NCBI GenBank assembly: GCA_902627805.1
Contig: CACOKN010000001.1
Location: 186,001-250,000 of the forward strand
DNA: 64,000 bases
Reading direction: 5' to 3'
Source of the DNA: an uncultured Pelagibacteraceae bacterium
GTDB taxonomy: Bacteria > Pseudomonadota > Alphaproteobacteria > Pelagibacterales > Pelagibacteraceae
Shown in pieces: positions 15,661 to 23,916 of this stretch (position 1 is the stretch's first letter; each line of letters starts with the position of its first letter). The notes under the pieces were generated by a model. It saw only the letters and a program-made list of their open reading frames with translations, made no database searches and was not told where the DNA came from. The translations under genes and the position numbers were made by a program.

Positions 15661-17712
15661 TTATTTCTTCTTTATAAGTTCAGTATTTTTAATGTTTATC
15701 GCCATACAAGTAATGTCATCCCTTAACTTTTCTGCACCCCAGTTAAGCTCTTTTTCAATAGATTCAACTATAGATTTTGGAGTGATCTGTGATATTTCGT
15801 TTATAATTTTTTGAACCCCTTCTGCGCCTAACTCTTCGCCATTTTTCATATAACCTTCGGTTACTCCATCCGTGTAAACCACAAAAGTTTTATTTTTAAG
15901 ATTAATAGTATTAGATTTCACCATCGACTCGGTAAAATATTTTATAATACCAATAGGTGGCATGTCTGATTTGATATATTCGTAATTCTTATTTTCATCA
16001 AAAGTAAGAATACTCTCGTGACCTGCATTAATAAAGACTAACTCTCCTGTTTTTATATTTAATTTGCCAAAAACAGCAGTGACAAACATTCCTTTAAATT
16101 TTGCCTCCACCAGTTCATTGTTGACACCAAAGACAACTTTTTCTAAAGGAAATTTTAAATTAGTGAGTGTTCTAAAAATAGATGAAGCTTTAGCCATGTA
16201 CATTCCAGCTTTAACACCTTTGCCAGATACATCAGCTAAAGTAAAAAAATATTCTTCAGGTGTTGATCTGACGACATCAAAATAATCTCCTGAAACGTCT
16301 CTTGCTGGAACATTTTTTGCAAAAATAAAGTTCTCGAACTTTGAAATATCAGGGAATAAGCTTTTTTGAACTCCCGCAGCAAGTTCTCGTTCTTTTAAAA
16401 GTTTAGCTTCTTTTTGCAAATTAGCTAAAGCCATTTTATTTTCTTCTATAAATCTAAAATATAATCCTGTTAAAAATGTTATTGTTACAATGAAAATTGG
16501 ATAACTAAAATCTACTAACTCTGATCTAAATTTATAGATAGAAAAACCAATAATAATAATTGCTAAAATGTTACCAAAGAAGATTAATAAACTATATTTC
16601 GGTTTAATTTTTTGGGATAAAATAAAAGTTAAAAGAGCAATAATAATAGAAAATATTAATTCAAATATATAAGTGTTTGGATTTCTTATTAAATATGATT
16701 GATCTAAAATATTTTCAATAACATTAGCATGAACTTCTACTCCAGGAATAGTCACACCAAGTGGGGTTTTAACCAAATCGAATAAACCTTGAGCTGATGC
16801 ACCAATCAAAACATACTTATTTTCAAAAAAACTTTTTTTAAAATTACCATCATAAACATCACCAGCTGAAATATATTGTTTCTTTTGCGATTTTTTATAT
16901 TTAATCCAAATAATGCCATTGGGATCAGACTCTACTTTATAAGGTCTAGCGCTAATTCTTTGAATACCAACCTCATTTAATTCGACGTAAATATTTTTTT
17001 GTTTTGATCCAACTCGAACCATTTCTAAGCCCATAGTTGGATATATCTTTTTATTAAACTGAACAATTAATGGAAGAGACCTAATAATACCATCAAGCTG
17101 ATCAAGGAAAGAAATTGAACCAAGACCTTGAACATTTTTTTCTAATTTTTCTAATGAACCTATTGAATAAGGATATGCGTAAGTAAATTCCTCCGGCTTT
17201 CCTCCTTTGGAAAGAAATCGTGCTTTTGCTTTTCGATTATAATTTGCATGAGAAGGTACATTACTACCTAACACTGCAATAATTGATTTTGACTTTTTTA
17301 ATTTCTCAGCAAATAAATCATCTGGCCCTTTAAGATTTTGTAATTCAGAAACATCTGAAGGAATTAAGTTATATGATTTAATAATTTCATCAGGTGACTG
17401 CTTATCTTTTTCAGTAAAAAATATATCAAACCCGATAGCTTTTGGATTTGAGGTATTCAATTGATCTAAAATTTTTGCAAAAACTGTTCTGTTCCACGGG
17501 AATTGCCCAAACTTACCAAGACTTTGTTCATCAATATCAATGATAACCACTTCACTATCTTTTTCTTCAGCAAATATCTTTTGATATAAGTCAAAACTTA
17601 AATAAGAAACTGACTTAATAAATGCTGGATTTAAAATTTTAAGAAAAATTAATAAAGTGAGTACAATTAAGAAAACAAAATAATTAAAATTTTTTTGCAC
17701 AAAAGCTTTCAC
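15661..17712 (-). CDS. CHASE2-domain SpoIIE-type protein phosphatase (membrane sensor)
   Basis: A 683-residue sensor-phosphatase. One N-terminal membrane helix is followed by a periplasmic CHASE2 domain (about residues 30-335: VVIIDIDEQSLGKFGQFPWN, AIGFDIFFTE). Two or three helices (about 345-420) then lead to a C-terminal PP2C/SpoIIE domain from about 430. Metal-binding aspartates are visible in DVSGDYFD, LADVSGKG, YTDGVTEG and RDDITCM. Such proteins dephosphorylate STAS-domain antagonists. Two STAS genes and a kinase gene lie 4-7 kb away. The start is a GTG. The FecR gene follows upstream at a short distance. Confidence 0.9.
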   Translation of the reverse strand: MKAFVQKNFNYFVFLIVLTLLIFLKILNPAFIKSVSYLSFDLYQKIFAEEKDSEVVIIDIDEQSLGKFGQFPWNRTVFAKILDQLNTSNPKAIGFDIFFTEKDKQSPDEIIKSYNLIPSDVSELQNLKGPDDLFAEKLKKSKSIIAVLGSNVPSHANYNRKAKARFLSKGGKPEEFTYAYPYSIGSLEKLEKNVQGLGSISFLDQLDGIIRSLPLIVQFNKKIYPTMGLEMVRVGSKQKNIYVELNEVGIQRISARPYKVESDPNGIIWIKYKKSQKKQYISAGDVYDGNFKKSFFENKYVLIGASAQGLFDLVKTPLGVTIPGVEVHANVIENILDQSYLIRNPNTYIFELIFSIIIALLTFILSQKIKPKYSLLIFFGNILAIIIIGFSIYKFRSELVDFSYPIFIVTITFLTGLYFRFIEENKMALANLQKEAKLLKERELAAGVQKSLFPDISKFENFIFAKNVPARDVSGDYFDVVRSTPEEYFFTLADVSGKGVKAGMYMAKASSIFRTLTNLKFPLEKVVFGVNNELVEAKFKGMFVTAVFGKLNIKTGELVFINAGHESILTFDENKNYEYIKSDMPPIGIIKYFTESMVKSNTINLKNKTFVVYTDGVTEGYMKNGEELGAEGVQKIINEISQITPKSIVESIEKELNWGAEKLRDDITCMAINIKNTELIKKK

Positions 17713-17771
17713 AAAGTGAAATTTATATTTAATTTAAGCAATGTAAATGAAACTTATTAAGAACTAGCTAA

Positions 17772-19046
17772 TTATTTCTTTTTTCTTCTTTTCTTCTTAG
17801 CTTTTTTCTTTTTAGCTGCTCTTTTCTTTTTAACGATCTTTCTTTTCTTTGCTACTTTTCTCTTAACCTTCTTTTTAGGTTTTTTCTTTTTTACTACTTT
17901 CTTTTTCTTTTTAACTACTTTCTTTTTCTTCTTAACTTTTTTCTTAACTGCTTTCTTTTTCTTTTTAGCAGGTTTTTTCTTCACAGCTTTTTTCTTTTTA
18001 GTAGCTTTCTTTTTCACAGCTTTTTTCTTAGTAGCTTTTTTCTTAGTAGCTTTTTTCTTTTTACCCTCTTTTTTCTTAACTGCTTTTTTCTTTTTAGAGC
18101 CTTTTTTAGTAGCTTTTTTCTTTTTACCTTTTTTCTTATCTACTTTTTTAGCTTTTTTCTTTTTATTCTTTTTCTTTTCTGCTTTAGCTTTTTTCTTTTT
18201 AGCTTTTTTCTTTTCAGCTCTTTCTTTTTTTATAGCAACTTTCTTCTCTTTATCTTTTTGAATATTTTCTTTAATAATTGATTTAATCTCTTCTTTTTCA
18301 AAACCCATAGACTTAAGCTCTTTTCTTAATTGCTTTTTCATTTGTTTTCTCTTACCTTTTTTCTCTTCTGGTGAGAGCTTAGCAACTCTAAGGGCTTTCA
18401 TTTTTTTATTGAATTTCTTTAACTGATTTTTTGTAATCTTTTTAGCTTGTCCAGGTGCCTTACCTTTAGTCATCGATGTCATGCTGTAAGGATTATCAAG
18501 TAAAGTTGAACCAAGACTATTTCCAACTAATACTGCTCCAGGTCTCATTCCTAGAGTATTATTTTTTCCTGGACCTATTAATAAAGTATCTGTTTTACCT
18601 TTTGATACAATAGTTTGAAATTCCGTTCCTCGCGAACCAAGTGTTCCTTCAGGAACTTCTACAGTTAAACTATCTGGATTTTTTTTACTAATTAAACCAG
18701 AGATAACTTTTAAACTTCCTTGTTTGACACTTGCAACTATCTTTCCATCATTTGTTGCAGGATCAAAAATAAATGTATCCATTACAACTTCAGAATCTTC
18801 TCCAATAGTAAATGTAGATTGGTCTAAAAGTAAAATTTGTGTGCCAGATCCTGCACCAGCAACAATTGTTTCATTTAAATAAATTTTGTCGCCAGCTTTT
18901 AGTTGTCTTGTTTCAGTTTTAACAGTACCAGAAATTGCACCAACAATTCCAACTAATTGTTTTTCAATAGATAGTTTTTCCTCAGCATTTACATTGATGC
19001 TTAAGGTAAAAATTATTCCAACAAGAACTGATAATAATTTTTTCAT
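17772..19046 (-). CDS. Exported FecR-domain protein with a very long lysine-rich tail
   Basis: The ATG at 19044-19046 gives 424 residues with a clean signal peptide (MKKLLSVLVGIIFTLSINVNA). A longer frame would need a TTG at 19073. Residues about 30-150 form a FecR domain (RQLKAGDKIYLNET, SGTQILLLDQSTFTIGEDS, GTLGSRGTEFQ). The last 150 residues are almost only Lys with Ala, Val, Thr and Arg. This would be a strongly cationic segment in the periplasm or at the surface, able to bind LPS, peptidoglycan, nucleic acid or acidic polymers. It sits between the CHASE2 phosphatase and a TPR/barrel gene, a set likely to work together. Confidence 0.8.
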   Translation of the reverse strand: MKKLLSVLVGIIFTLSINVNAEEKLSIEKQLVGIVGAISGTVKTETRQLKAGDKIYLNETIVAGAGSGTQILLLDQSTFTIGEDSEVVMDTFIFDPATNDGKIVASVKQGSLKVISGLISKKNPDSLTVEVPEGTLGSRGTEFQTIVSKGKTDTLLIGPGKNNTLGMRPGAVLVGNSLGSTLLDNPYSMTSMTKGKAPGQAKKITKNQLKKFNKKMKALRVAKLSPEEKKGKRKQMKKQLRKELKSMGFEKEEIKSIIKENIQKDKEKKVAIKKERAEKKKAKKKKAKAEKKKNKKKKAKKVDKKKGKKKKATKKGSKKKKAVKKKEGKKKKATKKKATKKKAVKKKATKKKKAVKKKPAKKKKKAVKKKVKKKKKVVKKKKKVVKKKKPKKKVKRKVAKKRKIVKKKRAAKKKKAKKKRRKKK

Positions 19047-19145
19047 CTGGCTCAAGTTATCAAATATTGACAAAAAATAAACTTTAAAAACTCAAAATGA
19101 ACGTCAAAAAAAATCAATTTTTAAGGGTATTTAAAAAAAATTTTA

Positions 19146-20450
19146 TTAATTTAGTTTTAAACCCTTTGAAAAACTTAATGCGAAGGAATCGGCTAAATAA
19201 TCATAGTTCATAATATTTGCCTCAGAAAAAGTTTTTTCATAAGACAAGTTGATAAACAATGATCTGTTAGGATCAATCATTGGAAAAATATCTCCAATCG
19301 CTTTGGTAATCATTATGTCTGTTGTTGTTGCGTGGTCAGATCTTAACTTCGTAGAGTCTACTGAGGTATCAGCAACTTTATAATCATTAAAACTAGTTGA
19401 GGCACTCCAAGCAATATAAGCCCATGGAAATGCAAAATTTAAACCAATACCAAATTCATAAGTTTCATAATCATTTCCAGCATCAATTTTTGCATCACTA
19501 TCACTATAGCCTAAACTTAATGAGCTAGAAATTATTGGAGTTAAAATTAAATCATATCCAAAAGTATAACCATGACCTATTGCATTAGACTCATCCGCTG
19601 TTCCGTCTGATGCGTTCACATTTGCTTTAGAGTCTGAATAAGAATAACCATAACTAAATGAATGTCTTTCTCCCGCTGTAAAAAATCCCCCTACTCCTAA
19701 CATCAGTGAAAAACTATCTGCATCATGCTGAGCATCAGTTTTACTCATAATGACATAAGGACTTAAACTTTGATTTCCTAAAGTGGTATCTAAACCAATT
19801 GTTAAACCATAACTTTGAAAATCATCATCAGCCTCTTGATATTGATTAGATGTAGTATGTGCAAAATTTAATAATAACGATGACTCTTCTCCCACAGGTC
19901 TAGTAGCAGCAATACCTATAGACGCGACTTCAGTTCTATCATGTTTAGGAGAAGTAAAAGCTGCAATTGAATTTGAGTCGTATTTTAATCTTGTTTTAGA
20001 AACACTATTTACGTTATTAGAAAACGTTGCACCAAATCCAACATCGGCTGTCAAATTCCACAAGCTTGGTTCACGATCTTTTAATTCTTCTTCAATCTCT
20101 TGAAGAGTTTCTAAGTCCTCTGCAGAAAGATCTCTTCTTAATTTCATATCTGCAATTATAGTGTTAGCTTTTTCTGGAGAGTCGACTTGTACTAAAACAG
20201 ACAGTAAATATAATTTAATTTCAACATTGTCTGGATATAGCATATTCAATCTCTCAAGTGTTGAAATTGTTTGTTTAAAGTTTCCAACCTTTCCTTGTTG
20301 TTGTGCATACTTTAAATTTAAATCTAAATTATTAGGATCCTGTAAAATTTGCATGTAAGTAATATTTTTTTCTGACGAAAAAGCAGACGTGGTCATCAAT
20401 ACAAATATTGAAACTAACAAAATTTTTAAACTACTGACTTTAAAATTCAT
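19146..20450 (-). CDS. Predicted outer-membrane protein: TPR segment plus beta-barrel
   Basis: A 434-residue exported protein. A signal peptide ends near TSAFS (about 25). Residues about 35-125 form helical TPR-like repeats (LNLKYAQQQGKVGNFKQTIS). From about 130 on, alternating amphipathic strands (SLLLNFAHTTSNQYQ, RHSFSYGYSYSDSKAN, SSSLSLGYSDSDAKI) read as a beta-barrel up to the C-terminus. The layout recalls TPR-plus-barrel outer-membrane proteins such as Slam-like or DUF560 types, without firm membership. It adjoins the FecR gene (72-base gap) and the pilin genes, so surface export or assembly is a reasonable guess. Confidence 0.65.
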   Translation of the reverse strand: MNFKVSSLKILLVSIFVLMTTSAFSSEKNITYMQILQDPNNLDLNLKYAQQQGKVGNFKQTISTLERLNMLYPDNVEIKLYLLSVLVQVDSPEKANTIIADMKLRRDLSAEDLETLQEIEEELKDREPSLWNLTADVGFGATFSNNVNSVSKTRLKYDSNSIAAFTSPKHDRTEVASIGIAATRPVGEESSLLLNFAHTTSNQYQEADDDFQSYGLTIGLDTTLGNQSLSPYVIMSKTDAQHDADSFSLMLGVGGFFTAGERHSFSYGYSYSDSKANVNASDGTADESNAIGHGYTFGYDLILTPIISSSLSLGYSDSDAKIDAGNDYETYEFGIGLNFAFPWAYIAWSASTSFNDYKVADTSVDSTKLRSDHATTTDIMITKAIGDIFPMIDPNRSLFINLSYEKTFSEANIMNYDYLADSFALSFSKGLKLN

Positions 20451-20500
20451 AAACGGACAAGATATTTATAATAACTTAATTTTCAATATCTTTTATTTGG

Positions 20501-20968
20501 CTAACAACCTGTTTTTTTAGGTAAGCTATTTCTTATTAATGAAATTTCACAGCCAGTATAGTTAGGTGGATCTTGACCATTAGTCTCTTTAGCAATAACT
20601 TTATATGTGGCGGAATTGCCTAATATACATATTTCAAAATTTATTTTTTTAGAAATTATATTGTCACCACTAAATAAATCACTCTCAATAGTATCTGAAG
20701 TTGTTCTAGTGGGATTGCAATCTTCTTCTTCTATCTGTTCTAATTTTAAACCATCATCTAGTGCATCAGTTATTACATAAGATCCTGAATTTGAGTATTC
20801 TTCTGTTTGTGCTAAGGCAGTCTGTTGAACGATATTCGTTGCTGCTGATCTTTTTGAACTTTTTACATATCCTTGGTAAGAAATTGTACCAACTGCGGAA
20901 AGAATTCCTATTATTGCAACGACCACCAAAAGCTCGACTAAACTAAACCCTGAGCTTTTGGTGATCAT
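20501..20968 (-). CDS. Type IV pilin-like protein
   Basis: A 155-residue prepilin. The class III leader MITKSSG is followed by the methylated-Phe helix FSLVELLVVVAIIGILSAVG with Glu5 in place. Then come a soluble domain with SGSYV and a cysteine pair near the C-terminus (YTGCEIS and KKTGC) that could form the D-region loop. It is the second pilin after the copy at 20995, 26 bases apart. It may be a minor pilin or an alternative major subunit. Processing would need the prepilin peptidase at 33195. Confidence 0.88.
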   Translation of the reverse strand: MITKSSGFSLVELLVVVAIIGILSAVGTISYQGYVKSSKRSAATNIVQQTALAQTEEYSNSGSYVITDALDDGLKLEQIEEEDCNPTRTTSDTIESDLFSGDNIISKKINFEICILGNSATYKVIAKETNGQDPPNYTGCEISLIRNSLPKKTGC

Positions 20969-20994
20969 AATTCTTTAATATTTACAAAAAAAAT

Positions 20995-21489
20995 TTACTC
21001 AATCGCTACTGTGTTTGAAATTGACGAGTTTACAGCTTGATCACCTGTAAATACGCATTCGCTTTTTTCGTTATCACCCTCACCTGTCGTAACCTCAGCA
21101 AAACAAGTGACAATAGTTACGTCAGTACCATTATCAGTTACTTTTACGTAACCTTTAGTACTAGCAGAACTTGAAACTGCCGAGTTCGAAGTTGAGTAAG
21201 GATTTTTAAACTCAGCTAAAGCCTTCACAGCAGCTTTCTGAACTTCTGTTCCTTTAGTTCTATCATCGCAAGTCAATTCATCATCCATTGATTTTTCTTC
21301 ATCCATATTACATTTTTGTAACTCAGCAGCAATATACTTAACAGCTGATGCATGATTAGATTTAGCAGCACTTTTTTTTGCATTGGCTGTATATCCAGTA
21401 TAAGCAACTGTACCTACAGCAGCTAAAATTCCAATAATCGCTACTACAACTAATAGCTCTATAAGTGTAAAACCTTTATTATTTTTCAT
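20995..21489 (-). CDS. pilA: Type IV pilin, probable major subunit
   Basis: A 164-residue prepilin. Leader MKNNKG, then the canonical helix FTLIELLVVVAIIGILAAVG with Glu5, followed by an acidic, Ser/Thr-rich globular part with four cysteines (KCNMD, LTCDD, VTCFAE and SECVF). A strong AGAGGA site and a promoter-like pair precede it. Strong translation signals and first position in the operon favour it as the major pilin. The STAS gene diverges from it across 149 bases. Confidence 0.9.
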   Translation of the reverse strand: MKNNKGFTLIELLVVVAIIGILAAVGTVAYTGYTANAKKSAAKSNHASAVKYIAAELQKCNMDEEKSMDDELTCDDRTKGTEVQKAAVKALAEFKNPYSTSNSAVSSSASTKGYVKVTDNGTDVTIVTCFAEVTTGEGDNEKSECVFTGDQAVNSSISNTVAIE

Positions 21490-21519
21490 GGTTCCTCTTT
21501 ATATTAATTAATTAATTTA

Positions 21520-21549
21520 ATATTACGATTTTTAAATATTTTTTCTCAA
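21520..21549 (-). promoter_or_regulatory. Candidate promoter of the pilin genes
   Basis: On the minus strand TTGAGA (21544-21549) and TAATAT (21520-21525) are 18 bases apart. They lie 30 bases before the pilA ATG, which has AGAGGA as ribosome-binding site. The gap also contains ATTATTTGTGTT (21572-21583), a partial match to the 11-base motif found upstream of the other pil operons. Confidence 0.4.
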
Positions 21550-21638
21550 TATGTAAATCAATTTTAGCGTCATTATTTGTGTTTTTTTTTGTGGAAAATA
21601 AAAGATATCTGCTCATAATGAGTTAATTCTAGGTTTTT

Positions 21639-21923
21639 ATGACATACAAAGTGGAAGAAATCGATGCTAAAAGAATAGTTCACCTTAGTGGAGAAATCGA
21701 TATGGATGTCGCAGATAAAGCGAGACAAACTATATTGCCTTTAATTGAGGCAGGTCACGAAGTTCATTTAAATTTAAGTAAAGTTGATTATATGGATTCA
21801 TCTGGAATTTCAGTTCTAATTGAGAGTAAAAAATTATCAGAACAAAAAAATACAAAATTTGAATTAGTCGAAGTAAGCAAACAAGTAGAAAAAGTTTTAG
21901 CAATGGCAAGGAAATTTTTATGA
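21639..21923 (+). CDS. STAS-domain anti-anti-sigma-type protein, copy 1
   Basis: A 94-residue single STAS domain of the SpoIIAA/RsbV type. The phosphorylation loop YMDSSGISVLIES contains Ser54/Ser55, the usual target of the partner kinase, and the N-terminal strand reads VHLSGEIDMDVADKA. It overlaps the second STAS gene as ATGA, and the RsbW-like kinase gene follows. In partner switching the unphosphorylated STAS protein binds the kinase and frees the kinase's other target. Two SpoIIE phosphatases that could reset it are encoded nearby. Confidence 0.9.
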   Translation: MTYKVEEIDAKRIVHLSGEIDMDVADKARQTILPLIEAGHEVHLNLSKVDYMDSSGISVLIESKKLSEQKNTKFELVEVSKQVEKVLAMARKFL

Positions 21924-22219
21924 GTTACAAAGTTACAGAAGATGGAAACATAGCAACAGTCCATCTTGATGGTGAAATTGATATGGATGTTACTGAAAAA
22001 GCAAAAGAAGTAATTTTTCCACATATCGATGCAGGAAAAGAAGTGCACCTCAACTTAAGTAACGTTCAATATATGGACTCATCTGGAATATCAGTTCTCA
22101 TAGAAAGTCATCAAAAAGCTTTAGAAAAAAATACAAAAGTAATTATCAAAGAAGTAAGTAAATCTGTTTTAAAAGTCATCATGATGGCAAAATTAGAGCA
22201 AATATTAAATTTGGAATAA
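21920..22219 (+). CDS. STAS-domain anti-anti-sigma-type protein, copy 2
   Basis: A 99-residue STAS domain, clearly a tandem duplicate of the preceding gene. Both share LDGEIDMDV or SGEIDMDV, VHLNLS and YMDSSGISVLIES, with Ser54/Ser55 in the same place. The C-terminal halves diverge (KVIMMAKLEQILNLE versus KVLAMARKFL). Separate phosphorylation inputs or targets are possible. It is translationally coupled to copy 1 and followed six bases later by the kinase gene. Confidence 0.9.
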   Translation: MSYKVTEDGNIATVHLDGEIDMDVTEKAKEVIFPHIDAGKEVHLNLSNVQYMDSSGISVLIESHQKALEKNTKVIIKEVSKSVLKVIMMAKLEQILNLE

Positions 22220-22225
22220 TTTCTC

Positions 22226-22657
22226 ATGAGTGAATTAGCTCACACAAACCATACCGAAAAAAAAGATTTTTTAGTTCGTTCATCGAGTTTAAAAGATGTC
22301 AGAAGTTTTTGTAGAGAAGTTTTTGAAAAACTTAATATAGATCAAAACTTAAAAGATGAATTAGTTTTAGCGATTGCTGAAGCGGCGCAAAATATTGTTA
22401 AGCATGCCTACAAGAATGCACCCGACACCGAAGATAAAATGGTTGTGCAAATTAGTTGTAAGGATAATAAACTACAAATTGGTTTTTATGACATGGGGAC
22501 ACCAGTAGATCCTGGAAAAGTAAAACATAGAGAAATTGATAATATAAAACCTGGCGGTTTGGGAACTTTTTTTATTCAACAAATAATGGATGCTGTTGAA
22601 TTTAAAGATGGAAAAAAACCTTGGATTAATCACTTAGTTTTAACTAAACAATTATAA
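22226..22657 (+). CDS. RsbW/SpoIIAB-like anti-sigma-type serine kinase (HATPase_c)
   Basis: A 143-residue GHKL-fold kinase. The N box LVLAIAEAAQNIVKHAY places Glu52 and Asn56, G1 is FYDMGTP (Asp89), and G2 is GGLGTFFIQQIMD. This is the RsbW type that phosphorylates a STAS partner and sequesters a regulator. It is third in a three-gene STAS-STAS-kinase operon inside the pilus region. No sigma factor gene is adjacent, so its sequestered target is unknown and could be a non-sigma protein. Confidence 0.9.
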   Translation: MSELAHTNHTEKKDFLVRSSSLKDVRSFCREVFEKLNIDQNLKDELVLAIAEAAQNIVKHAYKNAPDTEDKMVVQISCKDNKLQIGFYDMGTPVDPGKVKHREIDNIKPGGLGTFFIQQIMDAVEFKDGKKPWINHLVLTKQL

Positions 22658-22662
22658 ATTAT

Positions 22663-23904
22663 TTAACCAATTAGTGCACCAACGTTAAAGATTGGCGAGT
22701 ACATAGCAATCATTAGACCTCCAATCATTAGCCCCATGAATACAATCATGATAGGCTCAATTAAACTTGAGAGATTGTCTACAGTTGTATCAAATTCTGC
22801 TTCATAATATTTTGCAACAGAACCGAACATCTCATCTAATTGTCCAGTTTGCTCACCAACCGAAATCAGTTGGGCGAAGGTAGGTGGAAATAAAGGATCT
22901 TTTAAAAATAATTTTGTCAATGTATCTCCAGAGAAAACACCTTTTTTAACATTCTCTAATGACTCTAAAACAACAACATTGGTGCTAACAGATTTTGAAA
23001 TTTCTATACTTTCAAGTAAATTTACTCCAGCCGCACTTAAGTTTCCCATAATCAATGAAATTCTTGCCAACATTGATTTTAAAATCATGTCACCAAAAAT
23101 TGGTAATTTCAAAACTTGCTTATGCCAAGCATATTTAATTTTTTCATTTTTAGCTGTGAGATATTTAAAAATAAAAAAGAAACCAACAATACTAAGAAAT
23201 AGTATTTTTCCTCCTGTGCCTCGTAAAAAATCACTCATACTCATAATTGTTGCCGTTGCCGCTGGTAATTGTATTCCCATTCCATCATACATTTTAGCAA
23301 ATACTGGCACCACTTTAATTAACATGAAAGCACTTACAACAATCGCAACTGTGAACATTATACTTGGATACATTAAAGCTGATTTAATCTTCTTTTTGAT
23401 ATTTTCTTTCTTCTCTAAAGACTCAACAATTTTAAGTAAAAATACGTCTAGCTTACCACTGGCTTCTCCTGCTTTAATTAAGTTTACATAAACATTGTCA
23501 AATAATTCAGGGTATTTTTCAAAACATTTAGATAGTGTAACACCACCCTCTAAACTCTTTCTTATGTCTTCAATTACATCTTTCATAGCTGGGCTTTCTA
23601 TTTGATCTCTTAACATTCCCAAAACCTGAAGAATTGGCAAACCTGCTTTAACCATAGTAGCAAACTGTTTAGAGAATATTAAAACATCCTCAACTTTAGC
23701 CTTTTTTTTACCGAATAAGCTTAAACCCTTGCCTTTTTTCTTTTCCTTATCTGCAGATTTCTTCTTTTTTGAAGCGCGAACAATATTGGTAATAATTATC
23801 TTTTGTTCTTTTAATTTATGAGAGGCTTCATCAACATTCAAAGCCTCAATTTCACCATCGACATATTTTCCATCTGAAATGCCTTTATATGTATAAGCTT
23901 CCAT
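22663..23904 (-). CDS. pilC: Type IV pilus inner-membrane platform protein PilC
   Basis: A 413-residue GspF/PilC-family protein. The N-terminal domain opens YTYKGISDGKYVDGEIEA, then two GspF repeats follow (VEDVLIFSKQFATMVKAGLP and ARISLIMGNLSAAGVNLLES). Three membrane helices are placed as usual, near 205-225, 250-270 and the C-terminus. A lysine-rich linker (residues 45-70) is longer than common. It should anchor the pilus machine and contact PilB and PilT. It follows pilB by 12 bases and converges on the kinase gene. Confidence 0.93.
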   Translation of the reverse strand: MEAYTYKGISDGKYVDGEIEALNVDEASHKLKEQKIIITNIVRASKKKKSADKEKKKGKGLSLFGKKKAKVEDVLIFSKQFATMVKAGLPILQVLGMLRDQIESPAMKDVIEDIRKSLEGGVTLSKCFEKYPELFDNVYVNLIKAGEASGKLDVFLLKIVESLEKKENIKKKIKSALMYPSIMFTVAIVVSAFMLIKVVPVFAKMYDGMGIQLPAATATIMSMSDFLRGTGGKILFLSIVGFFFIFKYLTAKNEKIKYAWHKQVLKLPIFGDMILKSMLARISLIMGNLSAAGVNLLESIEISKSVSTNVVVLESLENVKKGVFSGDTLTKLFLKDPLFPPTFAQLISVGEQTGQLDEMFGSVAKYYEAEFDTTVDNLSSLIEPIMIVFMGLMIGGLMIAMYSPIFNVGALIG

Positions 23905-23916
23905 AATAAATAACTT

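Noticed and set aside
17775..18221. Simple DNA repeat or pseudogene tail
   Set aside because: The frame stays open for 150 codons with Ala, Val, Thr and Arg at varied positions. This argues for a translated lysine-rich tail, not junk repeat.
22979..23491. Plus-strand frame of 170 codons inside pilC
   Set aside because: Antisense to conserved PilC; its hydrophobicity mirrors the membrane segments of PilC.
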